Below the pieces are notes generated by a model. It saw only the letters and a list, made by a program, of their open reading frames with translations. It was not told the DNA's origin and searched no databases. 64,000 nt of DNA from Motacilla alba alba (Eukaryota; Chordata; Aves; Passeriformes; Motacillidae): contig NC_052019.1 in NCBI RefSeq assembly GCF_015832195.1, positions 5,193,685 through 5,257,684 on the forward strand, in the 5' to 3' direction. How positions within the stretch are numbered: position 1 is the first letter of the stretch; the number at the start of each line of letters is the position of its first letter. This document shows, one piece after another, positions 24,501-34,600 of this stretch. Made by a program: the position numbers and the translations under genes.

Positions 24501-27500
24501 AACAGCACAGATGCACCAGCAGCCAAAGCAGAGAGCACAGCAGCTGTTCCTGTGAATAATAACGAATGTTTTCCAAAACAGAGTGTAAAGCTGCCTATAG
24601 GAGAGTCCAGCAAACTTGGAATGTGGGTGAACCTGGCAGCATGTGCTGAAGACGATGAAATTTTAACCACAGCTCCATCCTGGCCTTTCTCTGCATATTG
24701 CCTGATTTAAGAGGGATCACTGCCCTGTCACCGGTAACACAGATACACTCCTAAAAGGTGTTGCAGGCTGAGGGTGGATGGATTCACTTGTGTTACTTCT
24801 GCAAGACATGTTTTCTGCCACGTCAGTCTCTGTTTATTATCAACTCAGTTTCCCACCCCTTGTAAGTGACCTGCAGCCTTCTGCACTTCCCATTTTCAGT
24901 GTGCTTCGTTTTCTTTGGATGGGATCCAAGGCTTAAATTGACTTAAAGAGGCCCAGTATCACCACACAGACTTCAGATGAAGAACATATGAAGACAACCA
25001 GAGATGCAGGCACAGAGCTGTTGTGCATTATCTCTTGGATATTAGACAGATCTGAGGAGCTCTTTCCTCATGTGCAGCAAATCCAGAGTTCAGCAGCTGT
25101 GGAAAAAGCCACACCTGCAGCACTTCAACCAGCTAAAATCTTGCTGTCACTCAAGTTTACCTGGAGAGGTGGAGTTCAAGACAGGTCACACTCCCCTAGC
25201 ATCAGTCATTTCTCTTGCTTCTGCAAGTTAAAAGCTTAAAGAAAACAGAAGTTCTCAAAAACCAGAGGCGCAGCTTCCATCCCAGCCCTCACTAAACCAC
25301 TGTGACTCTGCAAAAGCTGGGCACAGCAGCAGGTCACTGCTGCACACCTGCAGCGTGGCCAGCAGACACCCAACAGCTCCTGAGGCTCTCGTGTCACCCA
25401 CCCAGCAGGCAGAGCCAAGCAAGGCCAGCCAAGGAAAGGGCAAGCAAAGCTGTGCAGAGGCTGGCAGGACATGGGCAGTACCAGTGTTCCCAAAAGACTT
25501 GTTCTGACCCATGGAGAGGCAGTTTCTTCTCTTTGCCCTCATTTCTGTAGGGTGGGACAGCTCCTTGCAGCAGCTGGGTACCCTAAAGGGATGGGGAAAG
25601 CTTCAGCATGGGCAACTCCACTGTAATGAAGCAGGAAGATCTCACAAGGGTCCCAGCCCATCCATTACCAGTGATTAGAGATGAAGCAGCGCTTTTAATC
25701 AGGCTAAACTGGTGCTGTCACAGCCCCTGCCTTACCATAACTCCCACCTCTCCCTCCTCAGCTCAAACCCCAGCCAGACCAGGGGCAAAACCAACCACAA
25801 AACATCCAATTTTAAAAACAAGAGGCAGGGCAAACATTGTGAGAAGCAGAGCACTGAGGAGCAGCACCTCATGCAAAAAAATGTACATTTCAAGTTGCTC
25901 ACCAAAAGCCCACCAAACAAAACTCAGGCACTGAGCCACAGCACAGCTGAGGAACCTTTTGGGTGAAGTGGGCAGCAACCACAGCACTTTCTCAGCCAAC
26001 CCAAGGGCCTAAAGACACTGCCCAGCACCACAGAAGCCAACAAGGCAACACACATGGAGCATTACCAGCAGCACACAGGCACTGGCCAGTCCCACCTAAG
26101 TTTCCAAGGTCAGAGAACAAAGATCTCCATCTAAAAGCAGCAGATAAATACAGAGCAAAGCCCAAAGTTTGCTCAGTCCTCTCTGGGGCAGTAGGACATA
26201 GGGCAGGAGCTGTATTTTCATCTCTAACAGAGGTGCTCACAGGGCCCGCCCCCAAAGGTGTTGTATAAATGCAAAGCCAGCTCTCCCCAAGCAGCTTACA
26301 GCTCTAAAGCCTCAACCCTGTGCCAGCCCCACTCCCCCAGGCTGTCACAGCCCCACAGTCCACAGCCTCTGAGGCTGGTCACCTCACTGTCCCCTCCAGA
26401 CCTGGGGAACTCTGCTCCTGCAGCTGCCCAGGGACAAGTGCTGTGGGTAAGCACACCTATCTAGCTTTAATTAAAAAAAAAAAATGAAAAGAAAAGAAAA
26501 CCAGAAAAGTTATCCTCTCCTAATCCCCCCTCCCACACCCAGGTTTCCATCTGCCACACAAGGAGCTGCTGTCCTGGCAAGGCAGGGATGGGTGTGAAGG
26601 TGGATGCCAAGCGAGGAGCCTCATCCAGTACCAGTCCCAAGCCCCCAGTGCCACAGATTTATGGCACAGTTAGGCAAGAGAGATTTGTCCAGGAGAACCA
26701 AACCCTGGTGCCTCACACACATCCCTGCTGTGCAAGGGAAGCCTTAGCTTTGCTTCCAGAGATAACATTGCTCCCCCCTGAGAGCTCTAACAAGCTAACA
26801 CAAATGTATCCCTTACTAACAGCAGCTGCCCCCTGCCAGTGCAACCAGACAGCTGAGACCACCCAGCTCCTGGGCAGTGACTCTGAGCTCCTTCTCCACC
26901 ATTCCTTGAAGCCAGCTTGCTCAAGCACCGGGGTGTTACCCCACACTGCCTAATTTACTTAACCGCCATCACAAGCTGGACATTGAACTTTAATCAGCTG
27001 GGACACAGCCAGAAACATTATCTTAAATTTGCCTGACCATAAAACAGCACAAAGGCCAGCGATTTCACTATTAAAGTCCAAAAGTACTGGTTTTACCCCA
27101 AATCAATGGAGCTCCCATTTATGATACCACACAGCAACACTGGTGTCTTGGCTCCATGCCTTGTGAGACTAGTCCATCCTCCCATGACCCCTTAATGCAC
27201 AATTTTGCGCTTGCCTTGGGTAAGAAAGAGGATTTTTATAAAACTGCCAGAGCCCCCCAGCTCCCCCATGTCACAGACTGATCACTTTTGATGGTGTTGG
27301 CCTGGCAGGGGCTGGGTCTCACACAGCATGTGGCTGTGCTCTCAGGCAGGAACAGACTGCTCAGAGGAACGGGGCTGCAGAACAAGCAGAACTTTCATGG
27401 GACGTAAGGGAAGCCATCAGCAACTGAACCTCAAGACACTAACTCAGAGAGGAGGAAGCAGGAAGGAAAAGGGATTTTTTTTCTCCCCTAACTGCTAATA

Positions 27501-30033
27501 TCTACATTCTTAGCAGGAACTCCTCACCCCAATTTCACCACTGCTGTTGCGAAAGGGCTGGCACAGAACGCTGCGATAAACCCCTGCGTGACTGGAACCG
27601 TTGATCATTGAGCTTCCAAATCAGGCTGTGCCAAACCTCAGGCAGCTCCAGCCCTATCTGACATTCATGGGGCTGACTCAAGCCCCTGGCTGCACCTCCC
27701 TGCAAAGGACAAGACAGAATCCCTGTTGCTCCTTGCTTGGGTGCTCAGAAATGGGGTGCAGCAGCAGTGCATCCTGGATTTGGAGAAAGGAGCAGTACCT
27801 GGCATTAGCCTGAACTCCCACCACAGCCCAGCTCGCAGGAGGGTGCACAGTGAAAGTTTGGAGGTGCAGACATTACCCCACATTCGGCATACACAGTGCT
27901 GAGCTGGATCAGGCATGAAGCTGCTGCTAGAGAGGCACACACTGGGGAAGGAAAAGCTGTTTTCTCCCTTCGCCTCAGCTAAAGGGAGCTAAAGTCCAAA
28001 GCAAAGGAGAAAGAGGCTCACCAGGACCCATCCGTGCACCCCAGGGTCCCTCTTTGCACCCAGGACTGTTCATGCTCCACGTGGGGGGGTGTATTCTCAG
28101 TGCCCCCCACTGCATCCATGAACATCGGGGCTGCTCTGTGCACTGCAGGAGCCCGTGCCACCTGAAGCCCATCCATGCCCCGAGAAGTTCAGTACATTCC
28201 ATGGCCATTCCATATACTGGGGAGTCCTGGCACTCCACAGCCTGTCCCTGCACCTGGAGCTGCCTCACACAGCCCTGGGTCTGGCTGAGCACTGGAAGGC
28301 TCCGTGCACCCTATGTTTTGTGGCCACTCTCTGTTTTGTGGGGTCCCAGCACCCCTGAGTTGCTCTGTGCACCCCAGGGTCCATCCATGCACCAGAGATT
28401 CTGTGTACTCCACGGCCCCTCTGTACATCAGGGGTCACAACACCCTAAAACCTGTCCCTGCACCTGGAGCTGCTCCATGAACCACACAGTCCGTTCGTGC
28501 CCTGGCAGAGTCCATGGCTGCCCTGTGCTTTGGGGTGTCCCTGCACCCCAGAATCGCTCCATGCATCCCAAGGTCCGTCAAGGTGCACCGGAGGACTCTG
28601 CACTCCCTGTGGCCACTTCGTGCTTTGGGAAGTCCCGGCACCTGAGAGCCAGTCTGTGTGCCGGGGGATCCGTGCATCCCGCAGCCTGCGCACGCACCGG
28701 GAAGCTCCGCGCACTTCACTGCCACTCCGGGTACTGGGGGGTCCGGCACCCCCCAGCCTGTCCCTGCAATCCAGAGCCGCTCCACGCACTGCAAAAATCT
28801 GCGCTTTGTGGAGTCCCGACACCCCGGAGTCGCTCCGTGCACCAGGGGACTCCGGGCAACTCACGGCCCCTTCGTGCATTCCCAGTCCTAGCACCCCAGA
28901 GCCTGTCCCTGCGCCCGGAGCCGCTCCACGCAGCCCGGGACCGGTCCGTGCCTCTGGAGACTCCGTGCACCATGTGGCCGCTCCGAGCATTAGGGGGGAT
29001 CTCTGCACCCCAGAGTTGCTCCGTGCACCCCGAGCTCCGTCCGTGCACTGGGAGCCTCCACGCACCCCCTCGTGCATTGGGGGGTCCCAGCACCCCGGAG
29101 CCTGTCCCTGCACTCCGGGATCTCTCAGTGTACTGGGGGCTCCGTGCACTCCAGAGCCTCTACATGCAACGGGAAGCTCCGTGCACCCCATGGCCGCTCA
29201 GTGCACTGGGGGGTCCCGGCACAGCAGATCCTGTCCCGGTACCCCGGAGCCGCTCCGTGTACTGGGGGTCCCGGCACACCAGATCCTGTCCCGGTACCCC
29301 GGAGCCGCTCCGTGTACTGGGGGTCCCGGCACACCAGATCCTGTCCCGGTACCCCGGAGCCGCTCCGTGTACTGGGGGTCCCGGCACACCAGATCCTGTC
29401 CCGGCACCCCGGAGCCGCTCCGTGTACTGGGGGTCCCGGCACAGCAGAGCTTGTCCCGTCACCCTGGAGCCGCTCCGTGCACTCCATGGCCACTGCATGC
29501 ATTGGGGGACCCCAGAACCCTGCAGCCACTCTGTGCTTTGGGGGGGTTCCTGCAGCCACTCTGTGCTTTGGGGAGTCCCTGCAGCCACTCTGTGCTTTGG
29601 GGAGTCCCTGCAGCCACTCTGTGCTTTGGGGGGGTTCCTGCAGCCACTCTGTGCTTTGGGGAGTCCCTGCAGCCACTCTGTGCTTTGGGGAGTCCCTGCA
29701 GACACTCTGTGCTTTGGGAGGTCCCTGCAGCCCGGAGCCCCTCCGCGCACTCCGGGTCCGCCCGTGCTCCCGGAGGCTCCGCGCACCCCGCGGCCGCTCC
29801 GCGCTCGGGGGCTCCGAGCCCCCCGCGCCCCGCAGCACCCTGGGCTGCCTCACCTGGACGTGCTTATCCACGGCGGCGAAGGCGGCCCGTTTCTTGGCCT
29901 CCTCTGCCATGGTGCCGCCGAGCCGCCCGCGGGAGAAGCCGCGCCGCGCCGCCCGCCCCGTTCGGACCCTCCCTGGCGGCCGGGCAGCCAGGGGCGTGCT
30001 CCGGAGCAGGGCGAGCCGGCCGGGGAGCCGCAT
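12444..30033 (-). CDS. RPIA: Ribose-5-phosphate isomerase A, complete nine-exon gene
   Basis: This gene encodes the cytosolic enzyme that interconverts ribose 5-phosphate and ribulose 5-phosphate in the non-oxidative pentose phosphate pathway. I joined the coding exons 30033-29854, 24058-23998, 21961-21906, 18222-18163, 17320-17256, 16948-16880, 16375-16234, 15331-15232 and 12541-12444. All introns are GT-AG and all phases agree. The product is 276 aa from the ATG at 30033, or 235 aa from the ATG at 29910. In the 235-aa numbering the phosphate-binding GSGST is at 27-31, the DGADE motif at 84-88 and KGGGG at 97-101. Catalytic equivalents of E. coli RpiA Asp81, Asp84, Lys94 and Glu103 are D84, D87, K97 and E106. 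No frameshift or missing key residue is seen. The gene lies head to head with EIF2AK3, as in human (established knowledge). Which of the two ATGs is used is not settled by sequence alone. Confidence 0.96.
12642..13120 (+). mobile_element. Solo LTR, diverged member of the same ERV family as 15823-16222
   Basis: It starts TGTCACTGTCATATTTTCTG, aligning with TGTGGTTGTGATATTTTATG of the better copies. It shares the CTCCTGAGA block, an AATAAA at 13041 and the CAGCCTTCTGA stretch, and ends ...GACCACAGCA. Its AT-rich box before the poly(A) signal is expanded into a decamer array. It lies in RPIA intron 8, 100 bp from exon 9, antisense to the gene. Confidence 0.78.
12941..13040. repeat. Perfect decamer array (ACAATATAAT)x10
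   Basis: Ten consecutive identical 10-bp units read directly from the sequence, ending at the AATAAA of the surrounding LTR. A tyrosine/isoleucine-rich minus-strand frame here is only a product of the array. Confidence 0.98.
13121..13299 (-). mobile_element. Inverted LTR fragment, tail to tail with 12642-13120
   Basis: Reverse-complemented, this reads from TGTCAGGGCC to AATAAAGTAATTAATTAGCC and then CTTCTGATAAGGTAGAGTCA, matching the 3' part of the neighbouring LTR (CTTCTGAGAACATGGAGTCA). The two meet at about 13120/13121, forming an inverted repeat over some 25 bp near the junction. Confidence 0.65.
13300..15231. other. RPIA intron 8, remaining part
   Basis: Apart from the CR1 end at 14343-14390, I see no further element that I can name. 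A 259-codon minus-strand frame at 14141-14920 has no family similarity that I recognise and spans the CR1 end. Confidence 0.6.
14343..14390 (+). repeat. Short CR1 LINE 3' end
   Basis: AGATCCCTTCCAACCCCAAG followed by AATGCTGTGATTCTGTGA is the typical CR1 terminus. It lies in RPIA intron 8. Confidence 0.65.
15232..15331 (-). CDS. RPIA: RPIA exon 8
   Basis: These 100 bp encode [20 protein letters not shown] and then [13 protein letters not shown] plus a split Gly codon. The TDNGNFILD motif is typical of RpiA enzymes. The acceptor is TTCCAG and the donor is CCAG|GTGATG. Confidence 0.96.
15823..16222 (+). mobile_element. Solo LTR (songbird-type ERV) with target-site duplication, in RPIA intron 7
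   Basis: The 400-bp element runs from TGTGGTTGTGATATTTTATG to ...CCCACGGTAGTA. It is flanked by a 6-bp direct repeat GGGACA (15817-15822 and 16223-16228), the target-site duplication. AATAAA is at 16140. A nearly identical copy is at 35073-35469. It is antisense to RPIA and stops five bases inside intron 7 at the donor side. A 6-bp duplication fits class II (ERVK-like) integration (established knowledge; the family assignment is inference). Confidence 0.88.
16234..16375 (-). CDS. RPIA: RPIA exon 7
   Basis: These 142 bp encode 47 full codons running from [10 protein letters not shown] to LRMAVNKA, including the conserved [10 protein letters not shown] and KFGGVVELR stretches. The acceptor is CCTTAG. 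The donor GCT|GTGAGT is abutted by the target-site duplication of a solo LTR, which begins at donor position +6. Confidence 0.96.
16880..16948 (-). CDS. RPIA: RPIA exon 6
   Basis: These 69 bp encode [20 protein letters not shown] followed by DY and a split Arg codon. The Glu of TQEK is the general base position of the family. The acceptor is TTGCAG and the donor is ACAG|GTGAAG. Intron 5 before it is only 307 bp. Confidence 0.96.
17256..17320 (-). CDS. RPIA: RPIA exon 5 (catalytic DGADE motif)
   Basis: These 65 bp encode [20 protein letters not shown] followed by a glycine and a split Gly codon. The exon carries two catalytic aspartates (DGADE) and the catalytic lysine of the KGGGG turn. The acceptor is CCACAG and the donor is GGCGG|GTGAG. 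Confidence 0.97.
17779..18090 (-). repeat. CR1 LINE 3' part
   Basis: It begins CATAGAATCAATAAGGTTAG, the reverse complement of the CR1 tail. It continues through GGGCAGCCTGTTCTAGTGC and CCTAATATCCAATCTGAACC, which are known CR1 landmarks. It lies in RPIA intron 4. Confidence 0.85.
18163..18222 (-). CDS. RPIA: RPIA exon 4
   Basis: These 60 bp encode exactly 20 codons, [20 protein letters not shown], between a GTGCAG acceptor and a GAG|GTAAGT donor. It is flanked by CR1 LINE copies on both sides in introns 3 and 4. Confidence 0.96.
18882..19760 (-). repeat. Longer CR1 LINE 3' part with ATCC microsatellite
   Basis: It starts with CACAGAATTG and has the CR1 landmarks TTTACATCCCTCCAGGG, CTGGGCAGCCTG and CCTAATATCCAATCTAAACC. 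It then extends into more 5' CR1 sequence. An ATCC repeat occupies about 19606-19655. It lies in RPIA intron 3. Confidence 0.8.
20320..20520 (+). mobile_element. Possible LTR fragment with TATA box and poly(A) signal
   Basis: GGAGTATAAAAGCCC near 20370 is followed about 65 bp later by AATAAA (near 20436) and GCTGTTTTGCTGACTTGGGA. This TATA-to-poly(A) spacing is typical of retroviral LTRs. Limits and family are not determined. It lies in RPIA intron 3. Confidence 0.35.
21906..21961 (-). CDS. RPIA: RPIA exon 3
   Basis: These 56 bp encode [19 protein letters not shown], with the Ala codon split across intron 2. The acceptor is CTGCAG and the donor is CAG|GTGAG. The exon matches the family's region after the GSGST loop. 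Confidence 0.96.
23045..23198 (+). repeat. CR1 LINE 3' end
   Basis: GCCCAGGGAAGTGGTGGAAT leads to TTCCAACCTTAATGATTCTG and TGATTCC, the CR1 terminus. It lies in RPIA intron 2. Confidence 0.75.
23998..24058 (-). CDS. RPIA: RPIA exon 2
   Basis: These 61 bp (20 codons plus one base) encode [20 protein letters not shown], which includes the phosphate-binding GSGST loop near the N terminus of the isomerase fold. The acceptor is TTTGCAG and the donor is TTAG|GTGGG. The last base joins exon 3 to make Ala. Confidence 0.96.
24059..28000. other. RPIA intron 1, part outside the minisatellite
   Basis: No exon or named transposon is seen. A poly-A run lies near 26471-26483. Short frames have no family support. 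Confidence 0.55.
28030..29730. repeat. GC-rich minisatellite in RPIA intron 1
   Basis: About 1.7 kb of degenerate units built around CTCCGTGCACCCC and GGTCCCGGCACC. The most regular parts are a 55-bp unit repeated nearly exactly with phase points at 29226, 29281, 29336, 29391 and 29446, and a 29-30-bp unit (GCAGCCACTCTGTGCTTTGG) repeated about seven times between 29520 and 29725. The array ends about 120 bp from exon 1. Its unit length is not a multiple of three, so long repetitive frames appear in several frames; I treat none as coding. Confidence 0.93.
29854..30033 (-). CDS. RPIA: RPIA exon 1 (two possible start codons)
   Basis: The exon ends in HVQ at a CAG|GTGAGG donor (GT at 29853-29852). 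The ATG at 29910 begins MAEEAKK, has an excellent Kozak context (ACCATGG) and corresponds to the conserved start of the enzyme core. An in-frame upstream ATG at 30033 adds 41 residues with 11 arginines and no acidic residue. Known mammalian RPIA proteins also carry an N-terminal extension, so I show the longer form. The reading frame stays open up to a GTG at 30069, which I do not take as a start. Confidence 0.85.
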
Positions 30034-30143
30034 GCCGGCGCGGCCCGCCCCCGGGGGGCTCTTCCTCACGGGCTGCAGGCCTGGGCCGTGCCGGCTCCTC
30101 TCCTCCTCCGCCTCCGCCTCCTCCTCCTCTTTCTCCTCCGCCG

Positions 30144-30195
30144 GGAGGCTGGGACTTGTAGTGCTGCGAGCGGCGAACTACAGCTCCCACAATGC
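30144..30195. promoter_or_regulatory. Inverted pair of SBS (ZNF143/THAP11-type) motifs
   Basis: ACTACAGCTCCCACAATGC on the plus strand at 30177-30195 closely matches the known SBS consensus ACTACAAYTCCCAGMATGC. A diverged copy, ACTACAAGTCCCAGCCTCC, reads on the minus strand from 30162 down. The pair is about 110-160 bp upstream of the RPIA ATG at 30033, where such motifs usually sit in housekeeping promoters. Binding is inferred. Confidence 0.72.
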
Positions 30196-30235
30196 CCGAC
30201 GGTCCCCGGAGCCACTTGTTGCATCGATGTGTAAG

Positions 30236-31359
30236 TACCGAGTGCTTGCTAAGTCTCGAGAGAGCGCATTTGCCGAGGCTGGAAAGGTTCACGCATTTCC
30301 ACAAAGAGCAGAGGGATGCAGGGTGTCCCACCGGGAAGTGCTGGAGGAGGAGGGAGGATGGTGGGGGAGTCCCTGCAGGAGGCCAGGCAAGCACTGAGCT
30401 CGGGGAGTTACTGGAATTCTGGCCGCGCTTCCACAGGTTTTGAGGAACAGCCTTTCTTGGACTTTCACTCAAACTTTAGCACGATCCCCCTCGAAAATAG
30501 CAACATGGACATGAAAAATGCCAGGGGTCCTCTGGGCATATGGTATCAACCAGCACTTAGTCCTCACCCCACCCTGCAGGAGGGTCAGGACAAAACCCCA
30601 CTGAGATCTCCTCTCCTGAAGCACACAGAGCCGTTTTTATTTACCATAGTTTTTCCCTCTACCCTGGGTTGACCTTTGATGAAGTTGTTTCTGAAACTAA
30701 AACTTCGAAAGGCACTGCAACCTTGAAGTCCCTCTACAGCGGCATTTTCACTCCTGTGAGCCACATTAGGACCATTCAGAAGCACCTCAGTTTCTCTCCA
30801 GCTGCAATCCCACAAAGATGGATGAGAATTGCAGGTATTTACCCCTTTACTACTCACTCCAAGGTCAGGCCACAATTGGTAGAGAATAATCTTTTTATTT
30901 GCTCAACAGAAAAGCTGCCGCTGACTTCTCTTTTTTATTTCTGTGTATGACTGGCTTGCTTTTGCTGCCAACCTCTGATTCTGCTGTGATTTTCAAGGAC
31001 TAGAAACATTTCCTTTTGTTCTCCCTGGGCCAGCACATCAGTCCTTGAACAATGGGGTGGGATTTCAACAAAGACTCTATTATCATTGCCCGGGCTTATC
31101 TCATCTCGGTGAGGCCTTACCTTTCTGTACAGAGCAGGTGACTCGCTGTTGAGAGCAGCACGTGGTTCTATGCTGTGGTTCAGTGCTTTCTGCTAGCTGG
31201 CAACGATTTTTCCTGCAAGTAACCCATTGTAAAGGGTAAATACACGCATCTAGTGGGATATATATTCGGAAGGAATCAGACTCAAGCACTGTGCTCTTCC
31301 ATGATGCAAGAAGGGTAAAACTGAAGGAGCAGCTGACTGAGCTTCGGGAGGCATTACAA
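30236..31359. other. Intergenic sequence between RPIA and EIF2AK3
   Basis: This lies just upstream of the RPIA promoter. I see no supported exon. Confidence 0.5.
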
Positions 31360-31640
31360 GAGCATGTAGTGACAGGACGAGGGGGAATGGGTTTAAACTG
31401 AGAGTGGCTTTAGACTAAATATTAGGGGAAGAAATTTACTGTGAGGGTGGCGAAGCATTGGAACAGGTTGCCCAGAGAGGCTGTGGCTGCCCCTGTGTTT
31501 AAAGCTAGGTTGGAAGGAGCTCTGGGCAGCTTTTAGTCTAGTGGAAGGTGTCTGCCCACAGGAGGGGGTTGAAATGAGATGATCTTCAAGGTCTTTTCCA
31601 ACCCATGCCACTCCAAGATTCTATAATTATTCTGTTCCAT
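31360..31640 (+). repeat. CR1 LINE 3' part
   Basis: AGTGACAGGACGAGGGGGAA, GGAACAGGTTGCCCAGAGAG and CTTTTCCAACCCATGCC, followed by GATTCTATAATTATTCTG, are the successive landmarks of an avian CR1 3' end in sense orientation. Confidence 0.88.
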
Positions 31641-34600
31641 ATCCTAAGTATTTGACTGAAATAAAGAACAGTCACTAGGATTTTATGTTGACTCAGGAAG
31701 CCCATCCTGGGCTTCTCTCAAATCCCATTGTTGTGGGGAGTGTGAGTGCAGAAGTGTGGGGTGATAAACCTGTTGTGCTCTCACAGCAACGGCTGACAGC
31801 TTTGGCTTGAAAAACATCTTGCAGTGCCTGGGGAAACACAAACATTTCCACTTCTAGATAATGACCTTTCTGTTAGCAATTTATCTGAATCTGTTGGTGA
31901 GTTACAGCTCCAGTGAAAGCAGAAAATCTTTCATTTATGCCGTGCTGAGCCTTGCCTGTGCACTAAAAATTGATATTGGGCATTTTAGAAACGGATCTTC
32001 TGTGAATTTCAGCAACAACCAGCTCTGTTTGCAAACAGCTCAAAGTCCTTTAGTACAAGCCTGGTTTTGCCCCATGTCAAAGCTTCTCCAGGAGCCAACT
32101 CTCACCCTGCGTGCTTCAGTGCCAGGAGGTGTTTGAACCTGCTTTGAACAGACATTCCACCTGTCAGACAGCAGCTACAAGGTGTTAACCTCAACAAAAA
32201 CCACGCTGAGGAGCGCAGCAGCAGCTCAGCCCTGCCAGGGCGACTGCGTGACTCCGAGTGCTGAATTCTGCATCTGAGGCTGAAATTACATGGTAGGAAA
32301 ATTACATGGTAGCTGAGATAACAGCTTGCTGTTGACAAAAAGGGAAGAGCCTGCTCTTCACTGCCTTCAGTCACCATCCACACGCAGCCTGGCTACAGTT
32401 TATGCTGGTGCTGGCATTCCCATCACCCTGTGCTGATTCACCTTGCCGTGCAGGCAAGAAAAGGCAGTTTCTTCTTGCCAGGTGAGTGAGGTTGAACTGG
32501 GTCAGTCAAAGTTAATATATCTCTCTGAAAGGGAGTTTTGTAACTGGCTTAAGCTGCCCTAGTCTAAGACAGGAAAAAAAAAAAAAGAAAAAAAAGGAGC
32601 TTTCCCACCTTAGGGTCCATCGCTTGCCATGTTTTCCTGCTACTTCCATGTGTTGGCAGAGAGCTGTTCTTTCTGAAAGGTAAAGCAACCAGAAAAATCA
32701 AGGTCAGTTTTCCTTGACCTTTCCTGAGTAAGGCAGCAAGATCTATCGGCTGGGAGAGGGGAGGCTGTGGGCCATCTTCCATGGCAGGCTTAACCCAGTC
32801 GGAAAAGTGCATTCTACCCCGAGTGCAATCCTGGTGAAGGCACAGCCCCTCCGGGTGGCAGATGTGTTGATCCAATAAACTACTCCTCTCTCATTGATTA
32901 GGCATGAAACAGCTGAAATGCAAGACCCACGAAGGTAAAACTTCACCAACACACTGGTGAAACCAAGTGGAAGATGGAGAATTTCCCAGACAAACTCTCT
33001 TTCTGGTTGGTAGCAGCACCCCAAGCCTGTCACATCCCTGCAATTTGCATTCCTGCGACCTAATTTTTTATCCTGCAAACTCCAGTTCAGTGACATTTCC
33101 TCTGAACAACACCTGCCTCCCTGCTTGTCTCTGGTTTGATCTGTGGGGTGAAGAATTGCTCGGTTTTATTCTGCTTGTGAGAAGGCATCAGCAGGGGTGC
33201 CGGTACGCTGATTACAACATACGCAGATTTTGGAAGCTCTGGATTCTCCTGGAAAAGGGAGGCGCTAGGAACGGCCCTGGGCACAGGGCAGCCACGAGGT
33301 GGCACGCTGGGCTTTCACTGCCGCGCCTCGCTCTTCCAGGAGCAAGTTATTCGGGAAAAGCAGGGAGATCTTCAGTGGAATTATGTAAAACACCATTCCT
33401 GTTAACATCCATCCACCCTGCAAGAACAGGCTTTGATTTCCACAGAAGTGGCTAGTCAGATTCGAAGTTATTGTCATATGACTGAAATAGATCTCTTATG
33501 TCAGTCAAAACAGAATGGAGGATGTGAGTCATGCTTTGCAAAAAGCAGGAAGTTTGGTTTTGTTGGCAAAAAATTTTTAATACAGAGAGAAAATTATAGG
33601 GCTGCATTGCCATGTTTGTCATAAGGATTTGAGAACAACGTTGTCCATCCCTTGGAGGAATGTTTCCAAAACAAGAAAAAGAAGAGCTTTTGCATTCTGA
33701 TTATTATTCATTATTCCTCGGTGCCACGGAATCGAGGAGGAGTCTAGAAGGAAGCGTGTGCTCTGGTGAGAAGTGCCAGATCCTCCCCAAAATAAAAGGC
33801 TGCGATTGGAAGGCAGCTGCTCTGGGGCGGGGGGTGGGAGGGAACGCGAGAGAATGAGGTCATGCTCATGGGTGTGACAGGGACACTCGCACGGGGTGCT
33901 GCTTGTTCTGCCTTAAGTGTAATAAACTTCATGACCCAGCACTAAGATACGAGTGCAAGTCTAGCCATGACATTTCCCGATATTCTGGAAGTTTCTGGGG
34001 TCTGTGGTTATGTCTCCGAGTTCCTCAAACAGCTGGTGGGACAAGAGATAAGTGACTGTAAAAAGCATGGCAAGGAATCAGCTTTTCTGCATTGTCTAGG
34101 AATATAATGGAGTTTGAAATTTAACTAAATTTACCCTTCAATGTGACTGTTCAAAACATCACCATGCAAAAAAAAATGAATTTAAATGGAGACAGGTGCA
34201 GGGGAGGGCAACTTAAAGCAGAGAGCCAAATGTGTAAGGGAAGAATAAAAGCCTTTGGCTTGGTTTGCCCAGAGAAACAAGGAATTTGATTACTCTTTAT
34301 AAACATATGAACAGGGAGACACTCAAGAGAGAGGAGTTATCTAAATAAAGGAAATAGTAGCACAAGACCATATGGGTACAGTAATAAAATGTCATGTAAG
34401 TTACTAAAAATGACATGGGCCATTTGGCATGTGGCACAGGGTAAATTCTTTTGGACTTTGTTATAATGAGGGAGGTAAAAAAACCCAAACAAAGATCCCT
34501 GGATTGCAATTCAGTGGTTGGCCGGGGAGCAGTGTTTGTGACCTGGGTTTGCATAGACCTGGTGCTCTGAAAGAACTGTATTTCCAAATCATCAGGAAAT

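Larger units (their letters stand above)
29720..30235 (-). promoter_or_regulatory. RPIA: CpG-rich promoter and first exon of RPIA
   Basis: The sequence is very rich in G+C and CpG around RPIA exon 1 and upstream of its ATG. It contains the SBS-like motif pair at 30144-30195 and a CTCCTCC-rich tract at about 30098-30142. No TATA box stands out. This is the expected form of a housekeeping gene promoter; the exact start site is not visible. Confidence 0.75.

Noticed and set aside
30067..30069. GTG as a start for a 288-residue RPIA
   Set aside because: Vertebrate nuclear genes rarely start at GTG, and two in-frame ATG codons follow, one with ideal context.
28054..30234. Plus-strand frame of about 726 codons, plus other long frames on both strands
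   Set aside because: It is made by a minisatellite whose unit shifts the frame, and it then runs antisense through RPIA exon 1. Composition is repeat-driven and similar frames exist on both strands.
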